Origin: Stenotrophomonas sp. SAU14A_NAIMI4_5
GTDB taxonomy: Bacteria; Pseudomonadota; Gammaproteobacteria; Xanthomonadales; Xanthomonadaceae
Direction of reading: 5' to 3'
NCBI RefSeq assembly: GCF_003086795.1
Contig: NZ_CP026003.1
Span: 3,274,579 to 3,338,578, forward strand
Length of the DNA: 64,000 nucleotides
Below are positions 27,069-36,240 of this stretch, piece by piece; positions within the stretch are counted from its first letter, which is position 1; each line of letters opens with the position of its first letter. The notes beneath the pieces were generated by a model. That model saw nothing but the letters and a program-made list of their open reading frames with translations. It had not been told where the DNA came from and ran no database searches. The position numbers and the translations under genes were made by a program.

Positions 27069-28226
27069 TCAGGCGCGCTTGTCGATGGCGACGAACTCGC
27101 GATCTTCCGGGCCGGTGTAGTTGGCGCTCGGGCGGATGATCTTGCCGTCGATGCGCTGCTCGACGATGTGCGCGCTCCAGCCAGCGGTGCGGGCGATCAC
27201 GAAGAGCGGAGTGAACATCGCGGTCGGCACGCCCATCATGTGGTAGCTGACGGCGCTGAACCAGTCCAGGTTCGGGAACATCTTCTTGATGTCCCACATC
27301 ACCGTTTCCAGGCGCTCGGCGATGTCGTACATCTTCATGCTGGACTGCTCTTCGGACAGCTCGCGGGCCACGTCCTTGATCACCTTGTTGCGCGGATCGG
27401 ACACGGTGTAGACCGGATGGCCGAAGCCGATCACCACTTCCTTGCGCTCGACGCGGGCCTTGATGTCTTCCTCGGCTTCATCGGGGTTGTCATAGCGCTT
27501 CTGCACTTCGAACGCGACTTCGTTGGCGCCGCCATGCTTGGGGCCGCGCAGCGCGCCGATGCCACCACAGATCGCGCTGTACATGTCGCTGCCGGTGCCG
27601 GCGATGACGCGGCAGGCGAAGGTCGAGGCATTGAACTCGTGCTCGGCGTACAGGATCAGCGAGGTGTGCATCGCCTTCACCCACGAATCCTGCGGCTTGT
27701 CGCCGTGCAGCAGGTGCAGGAAGTGGCCACCGATGGAGTCGTCGTCGGTTTCCACGTCGATGGCGCGGCCGTTGTGGCTCCAGTGGTACCAGTACAGCAG
27801 CATCGAGCCGAGGCAGGCCATCAGCTTGTCGGCGATGTCACGCGCGCCCGGGTGGTTGTGGTCATCCTTTTCCGGCGCCACGCAGCCGAGCACGGACACG
27901 CCGGTGCGCATCACGTCCATCGGGTGCGCCGACGGCGGCAGCTCTTCCAGCGCGGCCTTCACCGCGGCCGGGATGCCGCGCAGCGACTTCAGCTTGGCCT
28001 TGTACGAAACCAGTTCGGCGCGGGTCGGCAGCTTGCCGTGCACCAGCAGGTAGGCGATTTCCTCGAACTCACTGGTGTTGGCAAGGTCCAGGATGTCGTA
28101 GCCGCGGTAATGCAGGTCGTTGCCGCTGCGGCCGACGCTGCACAGCGCGGTGTTGCCGGCGGCGGTGCCGGACAGGGCGACGGACTTCTTCGGCTTGAAG
28201 GTCGGGTTTGCGGTCGTATCGTTCAT
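27069..28226 (-). CDS. prpC: 2-methylcitrate synthase
   Basis: A 385-aa citrate-synthase-family protein. Catalytic His/Asp regions occur in [18 protein letters not shown] and [15 protein letters not shown]. The shorter length and position directly after prpB mark it as PrpC, which condenses propionyl-CoA with oxaloacetate. GGAGG precedes the ATG by 6 nt, and the gap from prpB is 36 bp. Confidence 0.96.
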   Translation of the reverse strand: MNDTTANPTFKPKKSVALSGTAAGNTALCSVGRSGNDLHYRGYDILDLANTSEFEEIAYLLVHGKLPTRAELVSYKAKLKSLRGIPAAVKAALEELPPSAHPMDVMRTGVSVLGCVAPEKDDHNHPGARDIADKLMACLGSMLLYWYHWSHNGRAIDVETDDDSIGGHFLHLLHGDKPQDSWVKAMHTSLILYAEHEFNASTFACRVIAGTGSDMYSAICGGIGALRGPKHGGANEVAFEVQKRYDNPDEAEEDIKARVERKEVVIGFGHPVYTVSDPRNKVIKDVARELSEEQSSMKMYDIAERLETVMWDIKKMFPNLDWFSAVSYHMMGVPTAMFTPLFVIARTAGWSAHIVEQRIDGKIIRPSANYTGPEDREFVAIDKRA

Positions 28227-28262
28227 GTTTTCCCTCCGAAAACTGATGGTGCAGGGTACTGC

Positions 28263-29156
28263 TTATTTCTTGGCGGCGAACAGGGCGTCGAGCTGCTGTT
28301 CGAAGGCGTGGTAGCCGATGCGGTCATACAGTTCTTCACGCGTCTGCATGGCATCGACCACGTTGCGCTGGTGGCCGTCGCGGCGCACCGACTGGTAGAC
28401 GTTCTCGGCCGCCTTGTTGGCGGCGCGGAAGGCCGACAGCGGGAACAGCTGGATGGCCACGCCGGCTGAAGCCAGTTCGTCGCGGCTGAACAGCGGGGTG
28501 GCACCGAATTCAGTGATGTTGGCCAGCACCGGCACCTTCACCGCATCGACGAAGCGGCGGTAGGTGTCCAGGTCGTAGGCCGCCTCGGCGAAGATGCCGT
28601 CGGCACCGGCCTCGACACAGGCGATGGCGCGCTCGATGGCCTTGTCCACGCCGTCCACCTGGATGGCGTCGGTGCGGGCGATCAGGAAGAAGTCCGGATC
28701 GGTCTTGGCATCGGCGGCGGACTTCACGCGGTCGACCATTTCACCCTGCGAGACGATTTCCTTGCCCGGGCGGTGACCGCAGCGCTTGGCGCCGACCTGG
28801 TCCTCGATATGGCAGGCGGCCGCGCCGGCCTTGATCAGCGACTTCACGGTGCGGGCGATGTTGAACGCACTCGGGCCGAAGCCGGTGTCGATGTCGACCA
28901 TCAGCGGCAGGTCGCAGACATCGGTGATGCGGCGCACGTCGATCAGCACGTCTTCCAAGGTGTTGATGCCCAGGTCCGGCAGGCCCAGCGAACCCGCAGC
29001 GACACCGCCGCCGGACAGGTAGATCGCGCGGAAGCCGGCGCGCTTGGCCAGCAGGGCGTGGTTGGCGTTGATCGCGCCGATCACCTGCAGCGGCGATTCG
29101 GCAGCCAGGGCCTCACGGAAGCGGGCACCGGCGGAAGAAGGAGCGGAAGCGGTCAT
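28263..29156 (-). CDS. prpB: 2-methylisocitrate lyase
   Basis: A 297-aa ICL/PEPM-family protein. The active-site loop [13 protein letters not shown] (KKCGH-type, catalytic Cys) and [18 protein letters not shown] (Mg-binding Asp) are present. It cleaves 2-methylisocitrate to pyruvate and succinate, closing the propionate cycle. First gene of the operon, 34 bp downstream of the sigma-54 promoter, and divergent from prpR. Confidence 0.96.
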   Translation of the reverse strand: MTASAPSSAGARFREALAAESPLQVIGAINANHALLAKRAGFRAIYLSGGGVAAGSLGLPDLGINTLEDVLIDVRRITDVCDLPLMVDIDTGFGPSAFNIARTVKSLIKAGAAACHIEDQVGAKRCGHRPGKEIVSQGEMVDRVKSAADAKTDPDFFLIARTDAIQVDGVDKAIERAIACVEAGADGIFAEAAYDLDTYRRFVDAVKVPVLANITEFGATPLFSRDELASAGVAIQLFPLSAFRAANKAAENVYQSVRRDGHQRNVVDAMQTREELYDRIGYHAFEQQLDALFAAKK

Positions 29157-29189
29157 GCGGCAATCCAGGTTGGGAACGGGATAGGAGGC

Positions 29190-29204
29190 GCAAACACCAT
29201 GCCA
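29190..29204 (-). promoter_or_regulatory. Sigma-54 promoter of the prp operon
   Basis: On the minus strand: TGGCAT-GGTGT-TTGC, matching the -24/-12 consensus TGGCAC-N5-TTGC with one change and exact GG-N10-GC spacing. It lies 34 bp before the prpB ATG. The divergent gene encodes a sigma-54 activator of the PrpR type, which supports the call. Confidence 0.88.
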
Positions 29205-29256
29205 AGCTGCAAGCGGTTGATTTCAAAGGCATGACCATGTTGCAACTATGGAACAA

Positions 29257-29289
29257 ATGAAACATTGAAACGGATGTATCATGAAACAT
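29257..29289. promoter_or_regulatory. Putative PrpR upstream activating sites
   Basis: Two direct copies of ATGAAACAT at 29257-29265 and 29281-29289, 24 bp apart, with a further TGAAAC at ~29267. They lie about 55-85 bp upstream of the sigma-54 promoter and at the 5' end of prpR, so a bound activator could both activate prpB and repress its own gene. TGAAACA/TGTTTCA motifs are also known in enterobacterial prp control regions. Confidence 0.6.
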
Positions 29290-30893
29290 CGTCACCCAAT
29301 GCCGCCGCCATGTACCTGCCCCGCTCGCCCCTGCGCCACGCCGATGCCGACCCCGGCCGCCCGGTCATCTGGACGGTAAGCGTCTCGCGCCTGACCGGCC
29401 TGCTCGGCGATGTCATCCCCGAGTTCGACCGCCGCGCGCGCATCGAGCAGATCAACCTCGGTTTCGAGGAAGCGGTGGATGTGATCGGCCAGCGCCTGCG
29501 CCGCGAGCACTGCGATGTGGTCATCGCCGGCGGTTCCAATGCGGCCTGGCTGCGCGGGCGGCTGGAGCTGCCGCTGGTGCCGATCCTGGCCAACGGCTTC
29601 GATCTGATGGAGGCGCTGGCCCGTGCGCGCCGCATCGCCCCGCGCATCGGCCTGGTCACCCACGCCAGCGACGTGCCGGTGTTCAGCAACTTCCAGCACA
29701 GCTTCGGCCTGGATATCGAGCACCGCCGCTTCGTCACCCGCGAAGATGCGCGCGATTGCATCGCCGACCTGCGCGCCAACGGCATCGAGGTGATCGTCGG
29801 CACCGGCATGGCCATCGACCACGCCGAACAGATGGGCCTGCCCGGCGTGCTGCTGTACTCGGCCGATTCGGTACGGCACGCGTTTGAACATGCGCTGGAA
29901 CTGACCCAGGCGCTGGCCCGCTCCGGCGGCAGCCGCCCGGTCGCGCGCCGCCGCACCGCCCCGCGCAGCGATGCGCACGCCCTGCTCGGCGACAGCGAGG
30001 CGATGGCCCAGGTGCGTGCGCAGATCGCGCTGTATGCCCCGCATGACAGCACCGTGCTGGTCACCGGCGAAACCGGCACCGGCAAGGAACTGGTCGCGCG
30101 CCAGCTGCACGCGGCCAGCGGCCGTCGTGGCCGCTTCGTCGCCTTGAACTGCGGCGCGATCAGCGAATCGCTGCTGGAAGCGGAGCTGTTCGGCTACAGC
30201 GATGGCGCCTTCACCGGCGCGCGGCGCGGTGGTCGCGTCGGCCTGGTCGAGGCCGCCGACGGCGGCACCTTGTTCCTGGATGAGATCGGCGAACTGCCGC
30301 TGCCGCTGCAGACCCGCCTGCTGCGGGTGCTGGAAGAACGCGAGGTGCTGCGCGTGGGCGCCACCGAGCCAACGCCGGTGGACCTGCGCGTGGTTGCCGC
30401 GACCCTGCAGTCACTGGAGCAGCGCGCGGCCGCCGGCAGCTTCCGCCGCGATCTGTATTACCGGCTCGCCGCGCTGCGTATCGCCCTGCCCTCGCTGCGC
30501 GCGCGGCGTGGCGACATTCCGATGCTGGCACAGCACTTCTTCCGCCAGCTGCGCGGGATCGACGCGCCATTGGACGAGGCGGCAATGGGCGTGCTGACCG
30601 CCGCCGGATGGCCCGGCAACGTGCGCGAACTGCGCAACCTGGTGGATCGCCTGCGCATCCACTGGCAGCCGGGCGAAGGGCTCATCGATGCCACGCGCCT
30701 GCTGCAGCTGGCGCCGGAGCTGGTGAATGAAGGTGCGACGGCGCTGCCGCTGGAAAGCAACGGCAAGCGCCCGCCGCGCGCGCAGCTGGAGGCGCTGCTG
30801 CAGGAACACCGCAATGATCGCGAGGGCATGGCGCAGGCGCTGGGCGTGTCACGCACCACGCTGTGGCGCTGGTTGCGCGCGGAGGGGTTGTAG
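29265..30893 (+). CDS. prpR: Propionate catabolism activator PrpR (sigma-54 dependent)
   Basis: Up to 542 aa. An N-terminal PrpR/periplasmic-binding-like sensor domain (~25-215) probably senses 2-methylcitrate. A central AAA+ domain has Walker A GETGTGKE (~267), the GAFTGA loop ([13 protein letters not shown]) that contacts sigma-54, and Walker [14 protein letters not shown]. The C-terminal Fis-type HTH is [17 protein letters not shown]. The start is uncertain: ATG 29265 lies inside the putative binding sites, and ATG 29310 is an alternative. The stop codon is shared with the head of a GTAG REP. Confidence 0.93.
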   Translation: MKRMYHETSSPNAAAMYLPRSPLRHADADPGRPVIWTVSVSRLTGLLGDVIPEFDRRARIEQINLGFEEAVDVIGQRLRREHCDVVIAGGSNAAWLRGRLELPLVPILANGFDLMEALARARRIAPRIGLVTHASDVPVFSNFQHSFGLDIEHRRFVTREDARDCIADLRANGIEVIVGTGMAIDHAEQMGLPGVLLYSADSVRHAFEHALELTQALARSGGSRPVARRRTAPRSDAHALLGDSEAMAQVRAQIALYAPHDSTVLVTGETGTGKELVARQLHAASGRRGRFVALNCGAISESLLEAELFGYSDGAFTGARRGGRVGLVEAADGGTLFLDEIGELPLPLQTRLLRVLEEREVLRVGATEPTPVDLRVVAATLQSLEQRAAAGSFRRDLYYRLAALRIALPSLRARRGDIPMLAQHFFRQLRGIDAPLDEAAMGVLTAAGWPGNVRELRNLVDRLRIHWQPGEGLIDATRLLQLAPELVNEGATALPLESNGKRPPRAQLEALLQEHRNDREGMAQALGVSRTTLWRWLRAEGL

Positions 30894-30913
30894 CGTCGAG
30901 CTTGCTCGACTGC
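30890..30913 (+). repeat. GTAG REP overlapping the prpR stop
   Basis: GTAGCGTCGAGCTTGCTCGA plus CTGC; the TAG of the GTAG head is the prpR stop codon (30891-30893). Confidence 0.8.
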
Positions 30914-30918
30914 TTCAG

Positions 30919-31239
30919 CTAAGCATCCCGATCATCATCGTTGATGTACCAGACAATGAAGTCCAAGAAACTCTTCCAACGGGCAGAGGCCTCACCGGAA
31001 AGAAACTGATCGTGGCGAGCCAGGCGATAGTCATGCACTTCCTCCGTACGCGTATCGTACAAATACATTCCCTCGCCCTCGTCAGATGACAGCGGAAGAA
31101 AATTCACTGGGATCTCGTAACGATCCCAAACGTACTCGGCCTGGTCTGGAATCTTCGGAATTCCGGGGCCAACCATGCGTAGCAATTCAAGCCTGCCGTT
31201 CACGGGAGGCAGCGAGCCATTGATCGCAATGTAGAACAT
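30919..31239 (-). CDS. Small immunity-like protein (possibly SMI1/KNR4-type)
   Basis: A 106-aa acidic cytosolic protein. The segment VNFLPLSSDEGEGMYLYDT followed by a charged strand and an aromatic-rich C-terminal helix (WKSFLDFIVWYIND) resembles the second half of SUKH (SMI1/KNR4) immunity proteins, but it is shorter than a full domain. Its ATG follows the stop of a 40-codon ORF directly (TGAATG), implying coupled translation. GC is lower than in neighbours. It may be an orphan immunity gene left from a polymorphic toxin locus. Moderate confidence in coding, low in function. Confidence 0.55.
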   Translation of the reverse strand: MFYIAINGSLPPVNGRLELLRMVGPGIPKIPDQAEYVWDRYEIPVNFLPLSSDEGEGMYLYDTRTEEVHDYRLARHDQFLSGEASARWKSFLDFIVWYINDDDRDA

Positions 31240-31362
31240 TCACATATCGCAGTGCGGAGCAACACCCAAGCGATGCATGACCTCGGCCGCCAAAGCGCAA
31301 TCAGCATTCCGGCGATCCGGGTATGCGCGAGCCACGCGCTCGATCACATCATTGCCCCCCAT
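31240..31362 (-). CDS. 40-aa ORF upstream of the immunity-like gene
   Basis: ATG 31362 with a near-perfect ribosome site (AAGGAGG, 7-nt spacing), ending at TGA 31242-31240. The product starts MGGNDVIERVARAYPDRRNA and ends APHCDM, with two Cys. Its stop abuts the next ATG. It could be a true small protein, a leader controlling the next gene, or the remaining tail of a toxin. I recognise no homolog. Confidence 0.5.
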   Translation of the reverse strand: MGGNDVIERVARAYPDRRNADCALAAEVMHRLGVAPHCDM

Positions 31363-31388
31363 TCCATTGCCTCCTTTTCACTCGCCAC

Positions 31389-31850
31389 TCAACGCCCCCA
31401 GCGTGCCTCGATGGCGAACCGCCCCGTTCCCACCGCCGCTATCCACAGCAGCAACACCCCCAGCGGCACTTCGCTCAGGTAGAAGAACCAGCTCAGCCAG
31501 TCCGGCACGCTCAACCCTGCCGGAATCCGCGCGATGCCATCGGTCAATGCGGCCACCGCGCAGATGCCCGCCAGCAGCAGGGCCGAGGGCCGGCTGAGCA
31601 GGCCCAGCACCAGCAGCCCACCGGCAATCCATTCAATCGCGCCCAGCACCGGTGCACTGAACACCGGGAACGGGATGCCCGCCTCGACCAGCGTGTGCAC
31701 CATGCGCTCGCGCCCGGCGTCGGTGAACACCTTGTTCCAGCCGGACACGCAGAACATCACCCCGGCGACGGTCCGGGCGAGCAGCAGCAGGACGGCTTCC
31801 ACGCCTCGGCGCGGCGGTGGTACGGCAAAGAGGCAACGCCAGAAGGGCAT
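31389..31850 (-). CDS. DoxX-family membrane protein
   Basis: A 153-aa protein with four hydrophobic helices. The DoxX pattern is visible in ARTVAGVMFCVSGWNKVF and GAIEWIAGGLLVLGLLSR. Family members are poorly defined inner-membrane proteins, some linked to thiol or quinone chemistry. GGAG lies 6 nt before the ATG. No operon partner is obvious. Confidence 0.85.
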   Translation of the reverse strand: MPFWRCLFAVPPPRRGVEAVLLLLARTVAGVMFCVSGWNKVFTDAGRERMVHTLVEAGIPFPVFSAPVLGAIEWIAGGLLVLGLLSRPSALLLAGICAVAALTDGIARIPAGLSVPDWLSWFFYLSEVPLGVLLLWIAAVGTGRFAIEARWGR

Positions 31851-31985
31851 GGCGACTCCGGAAATCGAGGGAATTCAACGCAGTGTGCCCGCCAGCCCCC
31901 TGCTCGCACATGAAGCGGACAGGCCTGGATGCGACACGCGTTCGCCGTGGCAGGCCAATTTTCCGCTCTCCCACGGAACCGCAGG

Positions 31986-32050
31986 TTGCCCGGAACAGGG
32001 CGTTGGCCAGATAGTGCCATGCACCCGCCGCCCCACCCCGGCACAGGAGA
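31986..32050 (+). promoter_or_regulatory. Promoter and ribosome site of the 165-aa hypothetical gene
   Basis: TTGCCC at 31986-31991 and GATAGT at 32010-32015 with an 18-bp spacer, then AGGAGA at 32045-32050. The Shine-Dalgarno is 6 nt before the ATC at 32057 and is not near any ATG, GTG or TTG in frame. Confidence 0.45.
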
Positions 32051-32056
32051 CGCCAC

Positions 32057-32554
32057 ATCGACACGTTCATCCAGCAGGACCGACGGCTGCGGCAGCAGTA
32101 CCCCTTGCCGTACTTCCTGGCGCCGTGGGGCTGGTGTTTTGCCAAAAACAATCTGCTGGATGCAACACCGGCGGTACTCGAGGACGTGGCAGACCCGGAT
32201 GTCGCCTTCCTGCTGCGCGATCTTTACTTCAGCGGCATGGTGTTCTACGCCAATGGCGATTTCGCCTTGCGCCACGGTGAGCGCGTGCGGGCATCGCTGC
32301 ATGTGCACTATGCGCCGGCAGCCGCATGCCCTTATGAGCTCAGCCTGCACCTGCGCAAGGGCACGTCGCGCAACAGCGCCCATCAGCTCGATCTGGAACA
32401 CTCGGCCGCCACCGCGCGCCACGCCTGTACTGTCATCAACGCCTGGATGGCCACCGTGAGCGGTGATTTCGTCGACGGCTACAACCCGGTTGCCGATCGC
32501 ATGGACGACTGGTTTTCGGCGGCGTCCGTTTTGGATCACAGCAGCGCCTGCTGA
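32057..32554 (+). CDS. Hypothetical protein with apparent ATC start
   Basis: A 165-aa protein if ATC 32057 is used. The only in-frame conventional start is TTG 32105, which has no ribosome site and would cut 16 conserved-looking residues (DTFIQQDRRLRQQYPLPYF). The sequence PYFLAPWGWCFAKNNLLDA and HVHYAPAAACPYELSLHLRK is not a family I recognise. It may be a soluble enzyme-like domain; no signal peptide. The neighbour pdxH is convergent. Confidence 0.6.
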   Translation: MDTFIQQDRRLRQQYPLPYFLAPWGWCFAKNNLLDATPAVLEDVADPDVAFLLRDLYFSGMVFYANGDFALRHGERVRASLHVHYAPAAACPYELSLHLRKGTSRNSAHQLDLEHSAATARHACTVINAWMATVSGDFVDGYNPVADRMDDWFSAASVLDHSSAC

Positions 32555-32641
32555 CCGCTGACCCTGCTCCGTCCGGCCGAACAGGGGCTCGGCTGGCGAG
32601 GCAGCGCACCTGGTGCTGCTGCCTGCGCAGTTCCTGCCGCC

Positions 32642-33241
32642 TTATGGGTACAGCAGCCGCTTGCTCCAGCGCCCTTCCGCACCGGCCTCGTAGCACCAGC
32701 GCTCGTGCAGGCGGAACTGCGCGCCGTACCAGAACTCGATGCGGTCCGGCACCACGCGCAGGCCACTCCAGCCGTCCGGGCGCGGCACGTCCTTGCCCTC
32801 GAAACGGGCTTCGACCTCGGCCACGCGCGCATCGAACTCCTCGCGCGTCGCCAGCGTCTTCGACTGCAGCGACGCCCATGCGCCGATCTGGCTCATGCGC
32901 GGGCGGCTGGCGAAATAGGCATCGGCCTCGGCGTCGGCCACCTGCTCCACGCGCCCTTCGATGCGCACCTGGATGCCGGCCTCGCGCAGGCTGCGCCACA
33001 GGAACAGCAGCGCCGCCTGCGGATTGGCCTGCAGTTCCCGGCCCTTGTGGCTGTCCAGGTGGGTGTAGAACACGAAGCCGCGCTCATCGAAGGCCTTCAG
33101 CAGCACGGTACGCGCCGACGGGCGGCCCTGCGTATCGGCGGTGGCCACGGTCATCGCGTTGGGCTCGACCTCGCGGCTCTGCTTCGCCTCGTCGAACAGG
33201 GTGGCAAAGGTGGACAGGGCTTCGGCGTAAAGGTCGCTCAT
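32642..33241 (-). CDS. pdxH: Pyridoxamine 5'-phosphate oxidase
   Basis: A 199-aa FMN enzyme oxidising PNP/PMP to pyridoxal 5'-phosphate. Signatures: [37 protein letters not shown], and the C-terminal [16 protein letters not shown] ending RLLYP. Normal length. Its start faces the glycerate-kinase-like gene about 40 bp away, so the promoters overlap. Confidence 0.97.
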   Translation of the reverse strand: MSDLYAEALSTFATLFDEAKQSREVEPNAMTVATADTQGRPSARTVLLKAFDERGFVFYTHLDSHKGRELQANPQAALLFLWRSLREAGIQVRIEGRVEQVADAEADAYFASRPRMSQIGAWASLQSKTLATREEFDARVAEVEARFEGKDVPRPDGWSGLRVVPDRIEFWYGAQFRLHERWCYEAGAEGRWSKRLLYP

Positions 33242-33269
33242 GGTTCGCTTCTTCTCACACGGATTGGGC

Positions 33270-33275
33270 TATTGT
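33270..33275 (+). promoter_or_regulatory. -10 element of the kinase gene (likely leaderless)
   Basis: TATTGT ends 6 nt before ATG 33282, placing the expected transcription start at or next to the start codon. No ribosome site precedes this ATG, which fits leaderless translation. Confidence 0.4.
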
Positions 33276-33281
33276 GGCGGC

Positions 33282-34109
33282 ATGGTTGCTGCTGCGTACA
33301 TGCCCCAGGTGAAAGGATTCCCGGATGCGCTTGCCGAGCAGGCGCTTGACGATGCGCTGGCCAGCGGCGCCACGGTGCCAGTATTGGCGATCAGCGGCGT
33401 GCAGGGCAGCGGCAAATCGACGCTGGCCGCGCAGGTGGTCGCCCGCGCCCAGGCACGCGGCCTGAACGCGGCGGCGCTGTCCATCGATGATGTCTACCTG
33501 ACCCGCGCGCAGCGCCAGCGCCTGGCCCGCCAGGTCCACCCGCTGCTGATCACCCGCGGCCCGCCCGGCACCCACGACCTGCCGCTGGCGCATGCCGTGC
33601 TCGACGCGGTGGCCGCACGCCAGCCGCTGGCACTGCCGCGCTTCGACAAACTGGCCGATGAGCGCCTGCCCGAAGCGCAGTGGGCCGCGCTGGACGCCCC
33701 GCTGGACCTGCTGGTGTTCGAAGGCTGGTTCCTCGGCACGCCCGCGCAGGACGATGCCGAGCTGGACAGCCCCTTGAACGCGCTGGAGCGCGAGGCCGAC
33801 CGGGATGGCCGCTGGCGGCGCTGGTGCAACCAGGCGCTGGCCCGTGACTACCCGGCGCTGTGGCAGCGCTGCGACCGCCTGTGGTTCCTGCAGCCGCCGG
33901 ATTTCTCGGTGGTGCCGCGCTGGCGCTGGCAGCAGGAACAGAACCTGCAGGCTGCCCAGCCCGGCCGCCATGGCATGAGCCGCCCGCAGCTGGAGCGCTT
34001 CGTGCAGTACTACGAACGGGTCAGCCGGCAGGCGCTGCGTGCCCTGCCCGACCGCGCCGACCATGTGGTGGTGCTGGACGGCCAGCGCCAGGTGCAGGCG
34101 GTGCGCTGA
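33282..34109 (+). CDS. D-glycerate 3-kinase-like P-loop kinase
   Basis: A 275-aa P-loop protein: Walker A GVQGSGKS, then SIDDVYLTRAQRQRLA and HPLLITRGPPGTHDL, the motif set of GLYK-like glycerate kinases related to phosphoribulokinase/uridine kinase. The likely reaction is ATP-dependent phosphorylation of D-glycerate to 3-phosphoglycerate. Starts at 33240 and 33300 are possible; 33282 is preferred because the -10 lies 7 nt upstream. Followed by aroK at a distance of 84 bp. Confidence 0.82.
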   Translation: MVAAAYMPQVKGFPDALAEQALDDALASGATVPVLAISGVQGSGKSTLAAQVVARAQARGLNAAALSIDDVYLTRAQRQRLARQVHPLLITRGPPGTHDLPLAHAVLDAVAARQPLALPRFDKLADERLPEAQWAALDAPLDLLVFEGWFLGTPAQDDAELDSPLNALEREADRDGRWRRWCNQALARDYPALWQRCDRLWFLQPPDFSVVPRWRWQQEQNLQAAQPGRHGMSRPQLERFVQYYERVSRQALRALPDRADHVVVLDGQRQVQAVR

Positions 34110-34179
34110 GGCCGCCCGCTGCGGTACGGCGGATGCTTCCAACAGCAACCATCGTGCCAGGCCGGGGGTACGGAAGTGG

Positions 34180-34185
34180 TAGGAT
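34180..34185 (+). promoter_or_regulatory. -10 element of aroK
   Basis: TAGGAT ends 8 nt before ATG 34194; there is no Shine-Dalgarno, again consistent with a leaderless or very short leader. Confidence 0.35.
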
Positions 34186-34193
34186 CAGAGGGC

Positions 34194-34736
34194 ATGAATC
34201 CTGCTCCGAACCTGATCCTGATCGGCCCGATGGGCGCCGGCAAAACCTGCATCGGCCGCCGCCTGGCCGAGCGCTTCACGCTGGACTTCGTCGATGTCGA
34301 CCAGGCCATCGTCGACGCGGCGGGGGCCAGCATTCCCACGATCTTCGAACACTCCGGTGAAGCCGGCTTCCGTAGCCATGAGCGCGAGGCCCTGGCCCGC
34401 GTGCTGGAAGGCCACGGCCAACTGGTTTCCACCGGTGGCGGTGCCGTGCTGGAAGCAGGCAACCGTGCACTGATCGCCCAGCGCGGCTTCGTGGTCTACC
34501 TCCGCGTGAGCGTGGCGGCCCAGCTGGAGCGCCTGGCCCGCGACAAGGGCCGGCCGCTGCTGCAGCGCCCGGACCGCGAGCAGGTGCTGCACGATCTGGC
34601 CGCGCTGCGCGACCCGCTGTATCGCGAGCTGGCCGACCTCACCCTCGATACCGACCCGTTTACCGCTGCCGACGCCACCGCCCAGCTTGTCGTCAAGCTG
34701 GCCACGCAATGGCAGCGCCAGGACCTGACCGCATGA
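34194..34736 (+). CDS. aroK: Shikimate kinase
   Basis: A 180-aa P-loop kinase: [15 protein letters not shown] (Walker A), DVDQAIV (substrate Asp), FRSHEREAL and [11 protein letters not shown], then the [13 protein letters not shown]. It phosphorylates shikimate at the 3-OH in the chorismate pathway. ATG 34194 precedes the conserved start; an upstream frame start at 34176 overlaps the -10. The stop overlaps the aroB ATG (ATGA). Confidence 0.97.
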   Translation: MNPAPNLILIGPMGAGKTCIGRRLAERFTLDFVDVDQAIVDAAGASIPTIFEHSGEAGFRSHEREALARVLEGHGQLVSTGGGAVLEAGNRALIAQRGFVVYLRVSVAAQLERLARDKGRPLLQRPDREQVLHDLAALRDPLYRELADLTLDTDPFTAADATAQLVVKLATQWQRQDLTA

Positions 34737-35845
34737 CCTCCTCCGCCCTGCTGCAGGTCGCCGTTGGCGGCGACCGCCCCTATTCCATCACCATCGGCGC
34801 CGGTGCCCAGGCCGACGGCGCTGCGCTGGCCTCGCATGTGCGCGGCCGCCACGTGCTGCTGCTGAGCGACAGCGAAGTCGCCCCGCGCTACCTGGCTGCC
34901 GTGAAACAGACCCTGCTGGCCGCGCGCCCGGACCTGATCGTCGGCGAGCACGTGCTGCAGGCCGGCGAGGCCTCCAAGACCCTGGCCGAGTTCGGCCGCG
35001 CCATCGAAGCACTGGCCGCGCTGGGCGCCACCCGCGATGCCTGCGTGTTCGCCCTCGGCGGCGGCGTGGTCGGCGATCTGGCCGGGTTCGCCGCAGCCTG
35101 CTGGATGCGCGGCGTCGACTGCGTGCAGCTGCCGACCACCCTGCTGGCGATGGTCGACTCCTCGGTGGGCGGCAAGACCGCCGTGGACATCCCCGCCGGC
35201 AAGAACCTGGTCGGCGCCTTCCATCCGCCGCGCGCGGTCATCGCCGATACCCGCGTGCTGGCCACCCTGCCGCCGCGCGAACTGCGTGCCGGCCTGGCCG
35301 AAGTGGTGAAGTACGGCGCGCTGGGCGATGCGGTGTTCTTCGAATGGCTGCAGCAGCACGCCGAGGCGTTGCTGGCCGGCGAAGATGCCGCACTGGCCGA
35401 AGCCATCGCGCGCAGCTGCCGGCACAAGGCCGCGATTGTTGAACGCGACCCCTTCGAGAAGGGCGAGCGCGCCCTGCTCAACCTGGGCCACACCTTCGGC
35501 CACGCCATCGAGACCGAACAGGGCTATTCGGCCCCGGGCCGCGATGCACTGAACCATGGCGAGGCCGTGGCCGTGGGCATGGTGCTGGCGGCGAAGCTGT
35601 CCACCGACCTGGGCCTGGCCGAGGATGCCGACCGCGTACGCCTGCAGGCGCTGCTGGAGAAGCTGCAGCTGCCGGTGGCGATCCCCGCCGGACTCGACCC
35701 GCAGGCCCTGCTGGGCCGCATGCGGCTGGACAAGAAGAACGTGGCCGGCCGCCTGCGCCTGGTGCTGTGGCGCGGCATGGGCCGGGCCGAAGTGGTGCCG
35801 GACGTGGATGAAGCGGCGGTGCTGAAGGTGCTGGGCGCGGGCTGA
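34733..35845 (+). CDS. aroB: 3-dehydroquinate synthase
   Basis: A 370-aa NAD- and metal-dependent cyclase of the shikimate pathway. It has [19 protein letters not shown] (NAD-binding), [29 protein letters not shown], and metal ligands in GHTFGHAIE and [11 protein letters not shown]. Translationally coupled to aroK by the 4-bp overlap. Confidence 0.97.
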   Translation: MTSSALLQVAVGGDRPYSITIGAGAQADGAALASHVRGRHVLLLSDSEVAPRYLAAVKQTLLAARPDLIVGEHVLQAGEASKTLAEFGRAIEALAALGATRDACVFALGGGVVGDLAGFAAACWMRGVDCVQLPTTLLAMVDSSVGGKTAVDIPAGKNLVGAFHPPRAVIADTRVLATLPPRELRAGLAEVVKYGALGDAVFFEWLQQHAEALLAGEDAALAEAIARSCRHKAAIVERDPFEKGERALLNLGHTFGHAIETEQGYSAPGRDALNHGEAVAVGMVLAAKLSTDLGLAEDADRVRLQALLEKLQLPVAIPAGLDPQALLGRMRLDKKNVAGRLRLVLWRGMGRAEVVPDVDEAAVLKVLGAG

Positions 35846-35859
35846 CACCGCGCGCGTCC

Positions 35860-35928
35860 GCCGGGCACGGCCCGGCGCTACCGGTCCTTCGCGGCATGAA
35901 GCGCAGCCGAGCATGGGCTCGGCTCTAC
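35860..35928 (-). repeat. Two GTAG REPs after aroB
   Basis: Minus-oriented copies at 35860-35881 (GTAGCGCCGGGC type) and 35905-35928 (GTAGAGCCGAGCCCATGCTC type). Same GTAG head, different palindromes. Confidence 0.82.
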
Positions 35929-35952
35929 AGGTCCGTGTCGCCCCCGGGGCGA

Positions 35953-35958
35953 TACAAT
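35953..35958 (+). promoter_or_regulatory. -10 element of the WGR gene (likely leaderless)
   Basis: TACAAT ends 6 nt before ATG 35965, so the start codon should lie at or near +1. No ribosome site. Confidence 0.45.
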
Positions 35959-35964
35959 CGGCCC

Positions 35965-36204
35965 ATGCACGTCTACCTGCAACATCCCGATGCCGGTGCG
36001 CAGGCACCGCGCTTCCTGCGCCTGAGCCTGCAGCCGGACCTGTTCGGCGGCTGGGAGCTGCTGCGCGAGAGCGGCCGCGTCGGTGCGCGCTCGCAGCTGC
36101 GGCGCGAGCTGTTCCTGCAGGCAGACGAAGCCCGACACGCCTTCGAGAAGGCCCGTGATGCCGAACTGCATCGCGGCTTCCAGATGCTTTCGCACGGCGA
36201 CTGA
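35965..36204 (+). CDS. WGR-domain protein
   Basis: A 79-aa protein consisting of a single WGR domain; the Trp-Gly-Arg region is GGWELLRESGRVGARSQ, followed by EARHAFEKARDAEL. WGR domains occur in PARPs and in MolR-like proteins and bind nucleic acids or mediate contacts. A stand-alone copy has no defined function. The longer frame from 35896 includes a REP and is rejected. It ends 36 bp before hemE and may be cotranscribed. Confidence 0.82.
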   Translation: MHVYLQHPDAGAQAPRFLRLSLQPDLFGGWELLRESGRVGARSQLRRELFLQADEARHAFEKARDAELHRGFQMLSHGD

Positions 36205-36240
36205 CGCCGCTGCCAACTTTCGCCCTAAGGAATGCCCATC

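Noticed and set aside
36232..36234. ATG as hemE start
   Set aside because: It touches the TAAGGA ribosome site directly; GTG 36241 has correct spacing.
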